Assembly (NCBI GenBank): GCA_009602735.1
Contig: WELA01003775.1
Span: 133,196 to 197,195 of the forward strand
From: Mesotaenium endlicherianum
Lineage: Eukaryota; Streptophyta; Zygnematophyceae; Zygnematales; Mesotaeniaceae
Length of the DNA stretch: 64,000 nucleotides
Direction of reading: 5' to 3'
Below the pieces are notes generated by a model. The model was not told the origin of the DNA. It did no database searches and worked only from the letters and a program-made list of their open reading frames with translations. A program made the position numbers and the translations under genes. Positions 35,101 to 48,513 of the stretch are shown here, piece by piece (positions within the stretch are counted from its first letter, which is position 1; the number at the start of each line of letters is the position of its first letter).

Positions 35101-36235
35101 TGTTAGAAAAGTCGAAATTTGAGCATCGCTTCATGCGAAACTATATTATTCTTAAGAATCCATGATAGCAAGTAGACTTTTCAGATGTTTTTTGCATTAT
35201 AGCTTTTCATTGTCGTACTCATGGTTCACATTTCATTAACATTGTTGAATTGACATCCTTGTAAAGACTTCTATAGCTACACACAGAGAAAGATTGCTAT
35301 ACCTATTAAGTCGCAATATTAAGACTACAACACATAACAAATTAAGAAGCAACATCTAAGGGACGGCATATACTTTGTGACATCAAGTGTGAAGGCGATG
35401 CCTGCGCTGAATGGTGGCCACTTCTATTTGAAGAATGCAGTGAGTATTTTGAAAGCAAAGCTGCTTTAAAAATTGCTGATCTACGGAGCTCCTTTATCCT
35501 GTCAACTTCAAGTAAAATTTCCACTTAAGTTTGTAATGTCTGAAGGAGGGAGGAGGTCCGAGTAATGCCCAGACACAGAATGATTATTACGTGCATCATG
35601 TGCAGCACTATAATCCATATTCAATACAGTTTCAGCTCATACACAGTACCCATCCACTTTGAAACTAATGCACAATGCCTTGCTCCAGGTTTTTTGATTA
35701 TCAATGCTTAAATTTCTTGCAATCTGTGGATGGGGAATAGCATCTCTCACCTGCACGAGTTGTTGCTGACCATCCAGCAAGCGATGGTGGAATCACGTAT
35801 GTTGATTGTTACCTCCTCCTTGCAATCGACTTTACTCGTCTCCACTGTGGAGTCTGCAACTAGTGCACCTAGTGTGCTGACATCATTGACGTCCTCATTA
35901 GCAACATTGCTACTTTCTACATCAACTCCCTGACGATGGTTGGGACGAGACGTGGACGCTGAAACTCCTCCTACTTGAAGGCTTTCAATTCTCCACTCGG
36001 TGCATGCAGACCGGCATGATTCACCATCCTGATCATGCCACTTGTCAGCAAGAGAGTTTTTGGTCAATTGATCGCATATGTGTTGATGGAGGCATTGATC
36101 CTGCTCCGTGACCTGCTGCTGGCCATTACAGCAGCTCAATTTGAGAGCTGGAGAAGCAGCATCTGAGGCTATGTTGCGACACCTTTCTGCATCCAATCCC
36201 TGGGCGACAGCTGGCATCTGATTTGCCTGCGTCAT
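32143..36235 (-). CDS. RING-CH (MARCH-type) membrane-associated E3 ubiquitin ligase
   Basis: Rebuilt from small minus-strand exons: 36235-35751 (N-terminal, start tentative), 35079-34945, 33790-33739, 32909-32832, 32304-32143 (stop TAG). Every junction is GT-AG and phases agree. The first junction falls inside the first Cys pair (SNNSC then RICLE). Exon 2 completes a C4HC3 RING-CH finger: CRICLE, LGCNCRGD, KAHKACAAKWF, MCEIC. It would recruit an E2 enzyme and ubiquitinate membrane proteins. The last exon has a hydrophobic span (VPLAIILGLILMVLVSLLLG), a single membrane helix. The N-terminal region is polar and unrecognised. Exon 32909-32832 is supported only by phase and splice sites. An upstream ORF (36587 leftward) could be another 5' exon, but its phase does not fit my model. 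The substrate is unknown. Confidence 0.75.
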
Positions 36236-38482
36236 GACTTCAGACTTGATATCGAGGCCAGATTTTGGCAGCTTAGAGCACCAGATTTACCGGCCAAGGT
36301 GGATTTCCTATCGGAGATGTTGACGGCAGCTGGGATTGCCACGTCATGGACTGCGAGATGAGAGATATGAGTTGAAGCTGCCGCCTCGAGATCTGATAAC
36401 CCTACAGAACATCGTTGCAGTGACCCCTGAAAGTCAGTGAAAGATTGTGACACTTTAATACAATCTTCTTCATCTGGGTCCCCACCCTCACCAAGCCAAG
36501 CATAGATCTCCAAGTGAGCAGCTTGCAGAGCAACCAATTCTGCCACATTTGTCGCCAGCTGGCTTTTCCTCGTTAACACTCATTCTTGTCAGCAATGGTT
36601 GGTGCCGCCATCAGCAGGCACTACATGGTTACTTGTATGATCACTTATAAGAACAAGGTGAATTGGTGTCTACAACATCACAAAAAATGTGCTACCAGCT
36701 GTATCTATGTTGCTTCCTGCTCACTCATTTTCTGGTCTTTGTGCTAAACGTGTTCATTTCAAGAAAATGTGCTTCAGTGCAGAAGTAATTTCTACCCCAG
36801 GTTTTTTAATTTCTCTGTGACAGCCCTATACGAGTTTACGATGTATAACACAAAATGAGATTCGCTTATCCCCCTATGCAAGCGGGTATAGCGGTGAAGC
36901 ATTACCTGCAGGATTATAAGTTCACAGACACCCCAGCTGCAACCACTTCGTTACCTTGGTGACGAAGATGTTAAGCGATTCAGGTGAGGCTAGAGTGCAT
37001 TTTAGTAAGACTGCTTTATGCTAGCTGTGTGATTTCTTTAGAGTCTCTCAACTGATCCATGAAGTAACCACGGAGGCAAAAACGAATTGTGCTGGAGCTG
37101 CGAGAAGTAAATAAGCACAATATCAAGTTCACAGCTCAAAGCGATCAAGTCCAGCTCAAATTTTTGCTAGCTCCTAGGTTGACTCGAGAAGCCCAAAAGT
37201 AGAATCCATAGAGCTTAGGACAATCTCGACGTCTCAAAAAGGTTCGATGACGTTACTCTCAAGTTCCACTTGACAAGATCGAGCTAACGTTGGGTGAACC
37301 GCACAGGTCTGCACAAGTCACACTACGGAGGAAGATAAGGAGGCGACTTTTCCGGGTCACACGTGTCAATTATGTGTTAGATGTCGTTAGAATAAACTGG
37401 CAAGAGCCATGTACATTGAAAGTGGCACATCCGCCAGACAATTACGACTACAGGCTAGGAAAGTGATTATCATTGGACTTGTCACAGGGACGTTTTCGAC
37501 AGGAGCTGAATAATGATGCGGGTAATCTATTTGGAGATCACCAGTCATCACCGGGCAGTGTAGATGCACGAGCTATAACATCGCTGGAGTGGTGCAGGCT
37601 TGGTCTTCCCAGGTTCTACTGCTTAGTGAGGACATGAAGTAAAGACCCAATTCGAGGAATCAGAGTCAAATCTCCATCCATGCATACAAGCACACATCAT
37701 GTAATACCTGCGTCATTGTAACAACCATTTTGCAAGAGCAACTCCATATGCCATATGAGTGCTGCACAGGCCTTTCCATTGAGAAGAAAAGGTCCCACAT
37801 GATGAGGGGGCATATGCTTTGTGTCACGATGGGAAAAGAACGGCAATGGTTGCATACAATAAAATAGAGGAATGATTCAGCTGTCTCTGGAGATAATATA
37901 AAGAGGGCCAAATGCCTTGAAGTTGAAAATATCAGCATGTAATTGGGCCTGGGCCCTCCTGCCTCCTCCTTTATCCAATCCTGAACCTTAAGCTGCTCTT
38001 CAATGCTCAGGTCTCCAGTGACCTAGGTAGAAGCATATCAATTACAGAAACGAGCTGTCCTCCAAATGCCATGGGTTTGGTCACGCTACTCAGGTAAGAA
38101 GCTGGTGAACGACGTCGCTAATGGCCGACTGACTACACCCAACCTTAGTATGCTCCTGGGAGCCGCCAAAACATCGAGTACCTAGTACTACACTGGTTCT
38201 GTGAACCTGCCTTCTGTCTGAGGCAATCTGTTTGCACCCTCACCTTGAAGACCCAAACCAACATCATCCAAAGGGAGCTGCGGGCTACCTATGTTCTCTG
38301 CTACACAGAGGACTCTTGCCCAAGTCCTCGACATTAAAAGCCGCGCAAGAATTATAGACAATCTGCCCGGAGCTGTAAGCTAAAATGGGATCAATAGAAA
38401 TCACAGTCGCAAGTGATCAAATATTCAGCCGATGCTTGCCAGTTTGCCGCCCGGGTGTCAGATTCATGTGCCAGCCTGGCAA
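36236..38482. other. Intergenic, RING-CH gene to HST
   Basis: The right-hand part holds the HST 3' untranslated region. Near 36236-36600 there is an open minus-strand frame without an ATG, possibly 5' sequence of the RING-CH gene. Otherwise nothing recognisable. Confidence 0.5.
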
Positions 38483-40843
38483 TCATATGAAGGGGAAGAG
38501 GATGTACTCGAGGTAGAACAGATTCCAGATGAATCGATAGAAGCTCGCAACCGCCACCTGTGCAGCACACAAGCCGACGCGGCACACGCACCCATGAAGG
38601 AGCATAAGACTTCTGGAGAGAACGATGCCAATGATTGGAGAGCTTGTGCCATGAGTATACACACCATCACTTCATAGCAAGTGTTTTGGCTCCTAGGTAG
38701 CTCCCACTTTTAGACAAAGAACGTACTCCAAGCTCCTCCAAGAGTGCATGTAAACCACTTGACATGGAACGAATCTATTATTGAGCCATATCATTGCAAG
38801 TCTTGCTGCTGACATAGAGAGCAAGACAGGAAGGTAGAAAATACCGTCGTGTATTTCTTGGAGTCGAGCAGCCACGTCTGTAGAAGTCCCAGAAAGAGTC
38901 ACCCGCGAGAAGGTGGAGAGGAAACACAGTTCAAGGTAATCACCCCCCCCCCAAAGACAATGTCAAATGTCGTAATAATGCTGATGAGGGGACATAAGAT
39001 ACTCACCTAAACATCACCTTAATTTTATGGGTAAGAAGTATGAACCCCAGAGATGTGCAGACAAAGACACATGCATCAAATTTTGACGAAGCACAAAAAA
39101 TTGCTTTTCTTGGTGCTATCAAACTTGAGGTCACTGCAAATCAACCCCACCTGGTAGATAAGTGCTATGCCAAAGAGCGTGTGACCCACCACCATAGGAT
39201 ATGGTCGGAATGCCTGCCCGCCCCCAATCACATGCACACAGGTGTCAACATGCAGGCGCATATCATGCCAAGCAAGCGGGCTCTCTTGTCATTGCCTCTT
39301 CTATGCTGCCTTCGGACTGCAGAGGACCCGCCACAGGGCCGCCCCTGTCTGTTCGTTGTGCCTCGTTATAAAAATGCTCCAGTTTGCCCTTCCACTCCCA
39401 GATTGAACGCTGCATCAGAACATTGTGAAGCTCCTTCCCCACCCATGTCTACTCAATGGTCTTTCTCAGCCCACGGACTGAATGCCTGCTGACGTTCCAA
39501 CCTGCCACACAGAGGGCGACCTGTTTGCCAACCCTTCAAGGTCTGTATGCACACATGCAGGGGCGTGTATTCGCACATCCGGTCAACGGACAATTTTCGA
39601 CCTATATGCACACACAGCCATATAGAAGCATATGTACACATATATCCACATACATGTGTAGGGGCATGTGTGTACGGTCGCCTGGATCTAGTTAAGACTT
39701 TCTGGATTGAAGTGAGTGTAGATCCATCAATGTGCCCGTCATTAGGAAAAGACATGCTCATATACAAAAATATATATATACATAATTGGTATATATATAC
39801 GCATGTACCCATACCTTTACATTTTATGGACATGTACAGTGATCTTTACAGTGCACCGAGGGGGAGGCGGGAGACAGGTGACGAGGGTTACCAGGGGCAT
39901 CTGGATGGCTGCCAGCACAGCGCCCGCGTAGTTGGCCAGCAGAAGGCCCGCGCCCAAAAACGAGATGGTGCGCACGCCCAGCTTCGTCGCAAACGTCTCG
40001 ATTTTGAACCTGGCCCCGTTCCAACACGATGCCCACAGCCGTGTCAATGGCAGGTCCAAGAGTTGCATACTTGTGATATACAGCATTTCGTGCATGCATT
40101 TGCAAGTGCAACTGCAGTCGTTGTCGCCGTCGCCGTCGCTGTTGCGTCCCCGCTGTTGCCGCATGGCAGTCCCACCGCAGTTGCATCCCTTTCGCTGTAG
40201 TGGTCAAATTTGGTATAAAAGCATACGCACTTGTGTCTTTGTGATGGACAAGTGGCATCAGGTCAAGAGCACGCCCCAGAGAAGGGAGGGGGGGGAGAAC
40301 TGTCCGGGCTGTTGGCGCAGATACGACGCCTCCTATTACACATATTGCGGTTGCTTATCAGAAAGCTTTCATGGAGGCACATGGTTGTAACTGGTGGGTA
40401 TGTGCGTAAGAGATAGAGGGAGAGAGGGAGAAAGAGCAGGAGAAGAAGAGGGGATGGGTACTGACTTCTTGTCGCCCTCAATATCGGCCAAGTCCTTGGT
40501 GATGGCAATGACGGTGGCGAAGACGGTGACAAAGCACGTGATGAACACAATGGACGGGCTGCTCAGCCACACAGAACCCAGCAATTGGCATACAGCGAGT
40601 CAAAACCATGCCTTTTTGCGGCCGATATACACATAAGTAGTGGTGAGCGCATGCAGACATGCACAAAAGCCCATTCACGCATCTGTGCCTGCGCTTGTGT
40701 GTGCGCGTGCGTGTGTGTGCGTGGATATGCCTACATGGACGCAGCCATGTTATACATCATTGAGATACACACAATACAGGTAACTTGAAGAAGCAGACAA
40801 AACAATTATGTGTTTGCAAATGGCTGTGGTTGCATGCAAGGGT

Positions 40844-40878
<35 letters not shown>

Positions 40879-43800
40879 CACGCTCTCCAAACAGGATGGC
40901 GAGATAGTGGAGAAGGGGTGGCGCACCTCCACTGGAAGGGCAGGCGCAGGGCCGCTCTGGTGGCGTAGTACACCCCAAAGTTGAGCAGCAGCCCCCTCAC
41001 CTGTTGCATTCAACCCCTCAGCGCCAGACACACACACACACACACACAGACATGAGCGCAGATATATTCACGCACTCACACCCACACACACGCAGACACA
41101 CACGAGACAGATGTACGAGACAGGCATACACCCTCGCTCCCCAGGTCAATGGGTCGCTGCGTTGGCCGAGCGGTCAAACAACCGGGTGTAGTATTAGCCG
41201 CACCGTCTCAACAGCAGGGCCAAGGCAAGCACAGAGCGGGCCACCTGTCGAGCCCACCTGACATGAATTCTCATTGAGCTGAAGAGACTGACTTCCTACC
41301 CACCCCCCATGCCCAAGAGTTTTGCATACGCGCACGCATGCACGCACGCAGCACGCCCACCCACCAGCCCCCTACTTGACAGCAGGCACGCAGGCATATC
41401 CCCACCCGCACATATGCGCGCACACATGAATGCATACGTGCAGACTCACAAATGCGCACGCACACATGCGCCCTGGCTCGTGTGCGTTTCTCGCCGCTTG
41501 GCCTGAAACCCCTCAGAGTGGACTCTGACGGGCGTGATGACGCTCACCGTGGCGATGATGAGAAACGCGGGCAGCGCAAAGCGCTTCAGCCTCAGGGGGG
41601 GCACGGAGTAGATCGTGCCAAGGGTCAGCCCCAGGGTGTAGAGCGACGTGATGAGCTGGCCGAAGTTGGTGGCCACGATGCCCACCCCCCCCACAAAGAG
41701 CGCTGTGCATAGGATCCACGCGGCCTTGGGGGTCAGCTCCCCGGCTGCAATGGGGAGGAAGGGCTTATTGACCCTGCTCACACGCCACCGTCGCGCACAA
41801 GCATCACACGCGGGTCAGGCACACTGCACGCTCTGCATCCGTCCACATGGGGAAAGACAGAGAACGAAGAGACTACAAGCAAACACTATCAAATGGCACC
41901 GGTTCATAAAAATTTGAAGGCTCATCAGTGACGGTAGACTTTCCCTGGAAGACCAGCCTCATTGTGATCGCAGCTCCTTGTCAAACACATGGATCGCGTA
42001 AAGCGGCACTTGCCGGGTGAGGACCCACCAGGCACAGGCAAGGGAGAAAGGGAGGGAGGGATGGGGGGACGGCGGGAAGGAGAGGTGCGGGGCCGGGGGG
42101 CAAGCCCCAGAACGGGCGGGCGGGCGGCATCCTACTTGTCAAGGTCGCAGTCGTAGATCTGGTTGATGCCCACGATGTAGCCGTTGCCCGCCAGCAGCGC
42201 CAACAGGCCCAGCAGCGCGCGCGGCAGCAGCGCCCAGTCGATGGCGTGCGAGTTCTCCAGCAGCGCCCTCGCCACCACGGCCCTGCATGCTCTCACACGC
42301 CACACGCGCGCATCAGGAACACGGCATCTGTACAATTGTTGTGTCCCCCCCACTTGTAGGTGGATGTGGATGGGTATGTGACAACACAAATGGCTGCTGC
42401 ATCCCTTGCTTCGCTCTGTGAGCGAGCACCCCCAATTGCCACAGCCTTTGCTGCACGCGCACAGCTGGCGTGAGACTAGTACGACGCGCATGATTGCCCT
42501 CTTTTACGCCTTACATCTACGGACATGGATGGAGTGTTAGGTGCAAATGCAGCGTACGTACATGGCAAGGGTAGGCACCAGGGCGCGTGTGGTTGGTATC
42601 GACTTAAGAGAAAACACACGTGCATGCATGTGCCTGTCTTCAATTTGGGCCGATTGATTTTTCTAAGAAGGGAGTCCTACCCCTCTGCTCTACACCCTTC
42701 CCCTCCATGGCTTCTCCCCACAGTATGCAAAAGGGGCCATCTGTCTCGCTTCCAGTGCACCCCCTGCTTTCCTCAGGCGGACGATTGGAGGCCTCAAAGT
42801 GCGGTCAGACAATGCCAGGAGCTGCAGAGTGAGGAAAGCGAAAATTATATTACAGCACCACAATCGCACAGGCAACGGCCGCACAGCAGCTAGCTGCCCC
42901 CCTCTCCTGCTCCCCATGTGCTATCTCTACTCACTCCTCTCGCAGCCCCTGCCTTGAGCTGCAAGGCCCTTGTCCTGCTTTCCCATCAGGAAGAATGACG
43001 AGTGTTGGGAAAAGTACGGAGCTGTTGATGTACATTTGGCCATCAGGAGGTGACGCAGCTGCAACGGCCCATTCCGCACAATGGTCTAAACAGCCCCTCT
43101 CCTTCTTGACTGTGCCATACAAACCGCCAGTGGGACACTGTTTATACTCCTTCCTCCAATTCTACCTCTACTTTACTCTCGTGGATTTTTTTTGCACTCA
43201 AAATATCAGGAAAATATCACCTCCCCTCTCCCTCACCCCCCCNNNNNNNNNNNNNNNNNNNNNNNNNNNNNNNNNNNNNNNNNNNNNNNNNNNNNNNNNN
43301 NNNNNNNNNNNNNNNNNNNNNNNNNNNNNNNNNNNNNNNNNNNNNNNNNNNNNNNNNNNNNNNNNNNNNNNNNNNNNNNNNNNNNNNNNNNNNNNNNNNN
43401 TAGCAGACACAACCCCCCTCTCCCTTCCAGCACCTCCCTCACGCTTGCCGTATTTCTCAAGGTACCCCCGCCTTCACTAAAAGAGCAAATGGAACCAGCA
43501 GGAGTGTTGCCTTTCAAGTGGGTGTGGGTCAGCACATGTGCAACCTGTAACCTCCTCCATGCCTCAGCTCGCCCGCACCACCATCCAAGCTCCACTAATT
43601 GCATTTACACCCCACCTCTCTGCCAGCTCAGCTCAGCTCAGAGCGCTTCAGCCCAGCTCAGACCCAGAGGCTCGCCTTGCAGCGGACAGTGAGCCCCCCC
43701 GTGGTGTCCTTCTCCTTCGCCCACTCCTTCTCCTTCCACATGTCTGCTTGCGGCCAAGGGCAAGAGCCCAGGAGCCTAGGCAAGAACCATCCGAGCTTTG

Positions 43801-45387
43801 CACGTGGTAGCCCCACTCGTGGATGGTGCTTACACCACCACCCAGGTGGGGGAGTGCAAGAGAGAGGGAGAGAGAGAGAGAGAGCACGTCGACAATCATT
43901 TCTACTGGGGGGGGAAATCAAACCTACAGATGAGGGGCAGAGCAAGCACCTTCTCCCCAAGCCCCCCCCCCAAATTCCTCAGCAGTGTGCCCAAAGCTGC
44001 GGACTGCTCTCGAGTTGGCAGGTGCACATGCACGGGAATGAGTCACTCTCGTGTGGGACGAGGTAAACCCTGAGTGTTCTTTCCAGCTGTCAGCCCTGGG
44101 TTGGCCCTGGGGCTCCAAGGGAATGAGAGGGGGAGGCAGAGGCAAGGAGGGGGAAGGGGCCGCGGGGGGGAGGAAGGAAGGGGGGGTAAGGGAGGGGAAA
44201 GTGGCCAGAACGTGAAGAATGTGGGGGGGGCAGAGACTGACGTGGTGCCCAGGAGGGTGCCGCGGATGGTGTGCGGCCTCAGAAACTTCCAGAAGGCTTG
44301 CTGGAAGGCCATCACCCTCTCCATCGATGGAGGGCCCGACTCCTCACCGGCTGGACTGGCTGCTGCTCCTGCCCCAGCCGCTGACACCTGTCCCCGCAAA
44401 GCCCACACGTGGTTCACAATTCATCAATGCATGCACGTGTTAGTACGAGCGTGCTTGTGTGATAATGAACGTGATGTCGCCTCTGAAGGGTTCAAGCAAG
44501 CCGACCCTAGTGCCAGGAAACAGAAGCCTTAGCACCTGCTTACATGCGCCTTCTAGCAGGTGAGAGCTTCATAGCTTGAGGGCTTTGACTTTGACGGGGG
44601 TTTATCAGGTGAACTCGGTAGGGTCAAAGTCAAACAGCAAGGATCCAGTTGGGCAGCTATACCAGCTTGTAAGTGACCACTCTTTAAATGTCGCAATCAG
44701 TACTAGCAGACATTGTCTGGCACAGGAAGCCGCAGCAGAAGAACATGCAGGTCCCTATACTCCCCTCGCAGAAAAGTGAAACTGCTCCATGTGCACATTC
44801 ATGAGCCACTTGGCAAACCCGCACAGGGAGGTTATGCATTGTACTCTTATGCAAGTAGGCTAGTAGGGACCGCCAGCTTCTCACCACATTCTTCATCTTG
44901 TGTTGCTTGACACACATGCGTCCCACGAATTATATTCTTTTCATGAGAAGCCCAGCTTGCTCACGAACAATTTAGGGGCTCAGGGTGGCGTGAACGACGA
45001 AGGGAAGTAGCTTGACATAGCCGAGTTGTCTGCAGGTCAAAGATTTTGAAGGCTCACCCGTACAGTTGATGTCCGTTGATGCCTGAACTTGTCTGCAGTT
45101 TGCAGCCTTCGTCTCAACGCACTCGTGTGTTTGCTGTTGAAACTGCTTAATCCACCTCCTCTCAAGCTCGGTGTCCGCATGGATATGCTTTTTGTACTGG
45201 CAATACTACATCTGCCGAGGGAAGCCGAAGTTTGTCTACTACATCTGTGACCTTCTACCTGGTTTGCAACTTTTGTTTGACCTGAAACGAGTTGAATGAG
45301 AGATGTGCCTCCCGAAAGGGCTAGAATGGCCTTGGTTGCCATCATGCTTGAAAAGCTGAGAGAGTGTCGCTTGGAAATTGAGCTCAT
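38483..45387 (-). CDS. HST: Homogentisate solanesyltransferase (plastoquinone-9 synthesis), 10 exons
   Basis: A UbiA-family prenyltransferase that joins solanesyl diphosphate to homogentisate with loss of CO2, at the plastid envelope. Minus-strand exons: 45387-45058, 44387-44242, 42282-42136, 41773-41548, 41000-40927, 40558-40466, 40009-39892, 39213-39151, 38877-38845, 38557-38483. All introns are GT-AG, phases agree, total 434 residues plus stop. Exon 1 is rich in Ser, Arg and Thr, as in a plastid transit peptide. Diagnostic blocks: [13 protein letters not shown], the first Asp-rich motif [21 protein letters not shown] (split over two exons), [28 protein letters not shown], the second Asp-rich motif [26 protein letters not shown], and [18 protein letters not shown] at the end. 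[10 protein letters not shown] with ATKLGVR fits HST better than the tocopherol enzyme HPT. The 33-base exon 9 is unusually short. Confidence 0.93.
40845..40876. repeat. (CA)n microsatellite in HST intron
   Basis: About 15 CA units in the intron on one side of HST exon 41000-40927. A second shorter array is at 41027-41047 on the other side of the same exon. Confidence 0.95.
41027..41047. repeat. (CA)n microsatellite in HST intron
   Basis: About 10 CA units, only 27 bases from the acceptor side of the HST exon ending at 41000. Further CACA-rich sequence continues to about 41105. Confidence 0.9.
43243..43400. other. Assembly gap (158 N) in an HST intron
   Basis: The gap lies within the intron between exons 44387-44242 and 42282-42136 and again follows a C run. 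It does not disturb the coding model. Confidence 1.
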
Positions 45388-48300
45388 GCAGGGTCACTCG
45401 TTGCCTAATATCTCGTTTAGTAAACAGAATAAATCAACTGAAGCCTGTCAGCTGGTTTCGTCGGTGAGTGGCCGGGGGACAAAGACTGGCGGACTGATAC
45501 GACAATTAAGTTCACTGACCAACTTCTTGTCAAAGTTAGCCCCTACACACTCTAGTTCAGTAGCATTTAGTTACACCTAGTTCATACCGCCTCCCCAAGG
45601 ACCCTATGTAAGTATTCTATTACAATGCTGCTTGCGCTGCAACTAGCTAGTAGAGCATGGACATGTGCTGCGCGGGGCTGATGGGTTGGAACAAACAAAT
45701 AGTGGTCTGAACTTCGAAACGAAAATGAGGACTCTGGAGTCTGGTGTGCTCTGGTGAACACTGTCGACTCGTGAGAGCTTCTATTGGCTCTACTGAATTG
45801 GAACAGCTGACGTGAACTGCAGCAGTACTTAAGGGGCCTGTACGGGCCACGTCTTCTGGAAATTTGTGTCCTCAAAGAAAGGTCGGCGACCATCGGCGAC
45901 AGTCGGCAACTTCGGCTCAATATAGTTCGGCCGGCAAAATGAGGCCAAGTGCGGGAGACCACGGCGGGCGACTGTTGGTGCGATGCGCGTTTGAGACGAG
46001 CAGACGTGGTCGCCTCTGTAGCAGATATACTGGCGCGGCTTGTTTTCGGCTTCACATCATTGTGAACAAATATAGAAGTCAATCCCAGTCGGCACTGCAG
46101 ATCGACCAGCATCGACGCTTTCTAGGGACGGTTAGCAATGTAGCTAGCGTCGTCCACCTTGACGCTAACTTGCACAGCGACGCCTGATGGGTGGCTTTAT
46201 AACCGTCCTGACATCAGACCACTCTTTCCACCTCTTTCGAACTTCAACATATTTAGCATCTTTCATTCTTCACACCTTACAAGAAAATGTGAAGTACCTC
46301 TCTAGCTAGGGTGTACAAAGAGTTTTCCCAGAATTAAGCGTGAGGAGTGTGTCGTGATTATCGCATAAAATTTGATCCGCGGTTCTTTGCCAATGGACCA
46401 CTACCGACCATCAATTAATCGTATCGCACGCTTAACGGTTCAACATCTAAACAACATTATTTGCAAAGCACATAGACATACGAGAAACTATTGAAAATAG
46501 GCTTTGACTTTTAATAATGAACAAAACTCGATACTCAACCTTCGAAGTATTCCAAACTAGGACTGGCACAACTAGTCCTACTCAATGTCAAAACCAGCCG
46601 GCGAATATGCGTGCAAACTAATTACGTCACTCCATATTTTCATTTGCCCGTAAAATTCCTGAAGGTGCAGCGCGGTCGAACGCCAAAAAACAGACAACAC
46701 GAAAAAATTGTGAGGGATTGCTTTTCCCACCCTTAAAAGTGAGAAAGTGTTTTTCCTCACCCTTTCTAATTTCTTTTATTTTTCCCCATCAATTTCCGCC
46801 AACACTAACAAAAACAAGATTACACAAAATTCTTGCTCTATGCTCTGACGTCTACCGTCTGAAATTGTACAAAGGGGTCTAGGGGGTTAGACTGGTTCTC
46901 ATAATTGCGATTGTAAAAAAAACAAGTACAAGTTGCTTCCAACTCTGTAAGTTTTGAAAGAGATTCTTTCTATTATAAAATAAAGGGCGAGGATGAAAAC
47001 TGCGTTCATATATTTTGGCATTTGTTGCAAAATATTTAGAATCATTGCCCCCGCACACCTTTTTGTTTTCAAATCCAAGTGGAGAAGAAACACAAAGGCT
47101 AGTCCGCTTAGTTTCCGTGTGACCATACATTTTCGCACCATATTTGCCAACTGATTTTGACGTTGAGTAGGCCTACATGCACGAGTCCCAGCATGGAATA
47201 CTTTTTAAAGGTTGACTGCTGGGTCTCGTTTGGTATTGAAAGTATGGGCCTACTTGCACAATATTCCTATTGGCGCACACCCCAAAAATGTGCAAGTCAT
47301 GAAAATTGATCAATCTAAAAGTTGATGCAAATTGATATCAAGTCAACGTGGGTGGGTTACAAATTGGACCCACCTTAGATTTCTCACTTCGACAATTCAC
47401 GTGGGGGAGCGTCCCGAGGTCCACTATTCTGAATTTTCACATTATTGTGCAATTAAACAACTTGTCAATTGAGCAAATTTTTTGAAATCCCAATAAAAAG
47501 ACTCGATTTGTTGTTGGTCTTTTTGGTTGTCGTAAATTGTGTACATTATTCTCAAAACAATCCACAACAAGACGCAAAATTAGGAATTTCTGACTACTTA
47601 TTAGCGAGTGGTTGGACAGTGCATACTCTGGGACCCTTGCCATCGACCTTAGATTTTTGAATTGTTGACTTCACAATCTTGGAGGTGAGTTACTAATTTG
47701 GTGAATGTATATTCAAAAACGTTAACTATTTCCTTGATAATAGTGGCTTCGTTAACACCATATTCACGTTTGACTGTTAAGTCTTCACTTTCGTCCTAAG
47801 TCGTCACTTTGAGTGCACGCTCCACTTTACTCTTCTTCGTATGTGGATCCAAATATAAGCACATATTAACAACATTGTGTTGTAACCTTGAAGTCCAAAA
47901 GAAAAAGAAAAAATTGCAAGATATGTTACTTGTCAAAAAATATTAAATTTGGTATACATTTTATTAACACACATATTACTTATGATTGATATCATGTGTG
48001 GTCAAAACAAGATTGTCAACAATTCAATTATGGATGCATTGTGAAGGTGTCAAATTGTTATATTTGATCCACACTGGAATTAGACTACAAGATTGAATAC
48101 TTGAATGGGTCAAATTGGTCAATTTCAACAGTGTTCTTGATGACTACGACACCGATTTCTATGAGAAAGTGGTGATAAGTGCACGTTGTCATAATTGTAT
48201 ATTAATAGGTGATTATTGGAAATGCCGCCCAAGGGTAGAGTTCGGATACTCCGCTCAAAGGAGAAATCTAAGAATTTTGGTTCTTGAATAGAGCGCAATA

Positions 48301-48513
48301 TTCATAAGTCTACCGGATTTTAACATAATGATTCAATTAAAACCTTCTACACACGTGTTTGAACCTTAATTTAGACGATAACGTGGTCCACTTCTGTAAG
48401 ATCTTACAAAATTATCAAACAATCGGCCATCGCAATTGACTGTTAAAAAGCGAAAACCTAATGCCAAAGTTAGTCCATATTCTGACAATTTTTACACTTG
48501 AAAGATTGTCGGA
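45388..48513. other. Intergenic, HST promoter side to E1
   Basis: The first few hundred bases are the HST upstream region. From about 46200 the sequence becomes AT rich with no supported ORF, RNA gene or repeat boundary. It ends exactly where E1 starts with TGTCGCGAC. Confidence 0.6.

Noticed and set aside
36232-36579. 115-codon minus-strand ORF next to the RING-CH gene
   Set aside because: It has no ATG and lies in a different frame from the adjoining exon; it may be intron or an unrecognised 5' exon, but I could not make phases agree.
40680-41105. CRISPR-like regular repeats
   Set aside because: These are CA and CACG-type simple repeats in an HST intron of a eukaryotic genome, with no spacer structure.
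45582-46112. 176-codon minus-strand ORF upstream of HST
   Set aside because: Low-complexity Ser/Arg composition without a recognised domain. The HST transit peptide exon is already accounted for at 45058-45387 with a good start and donor.
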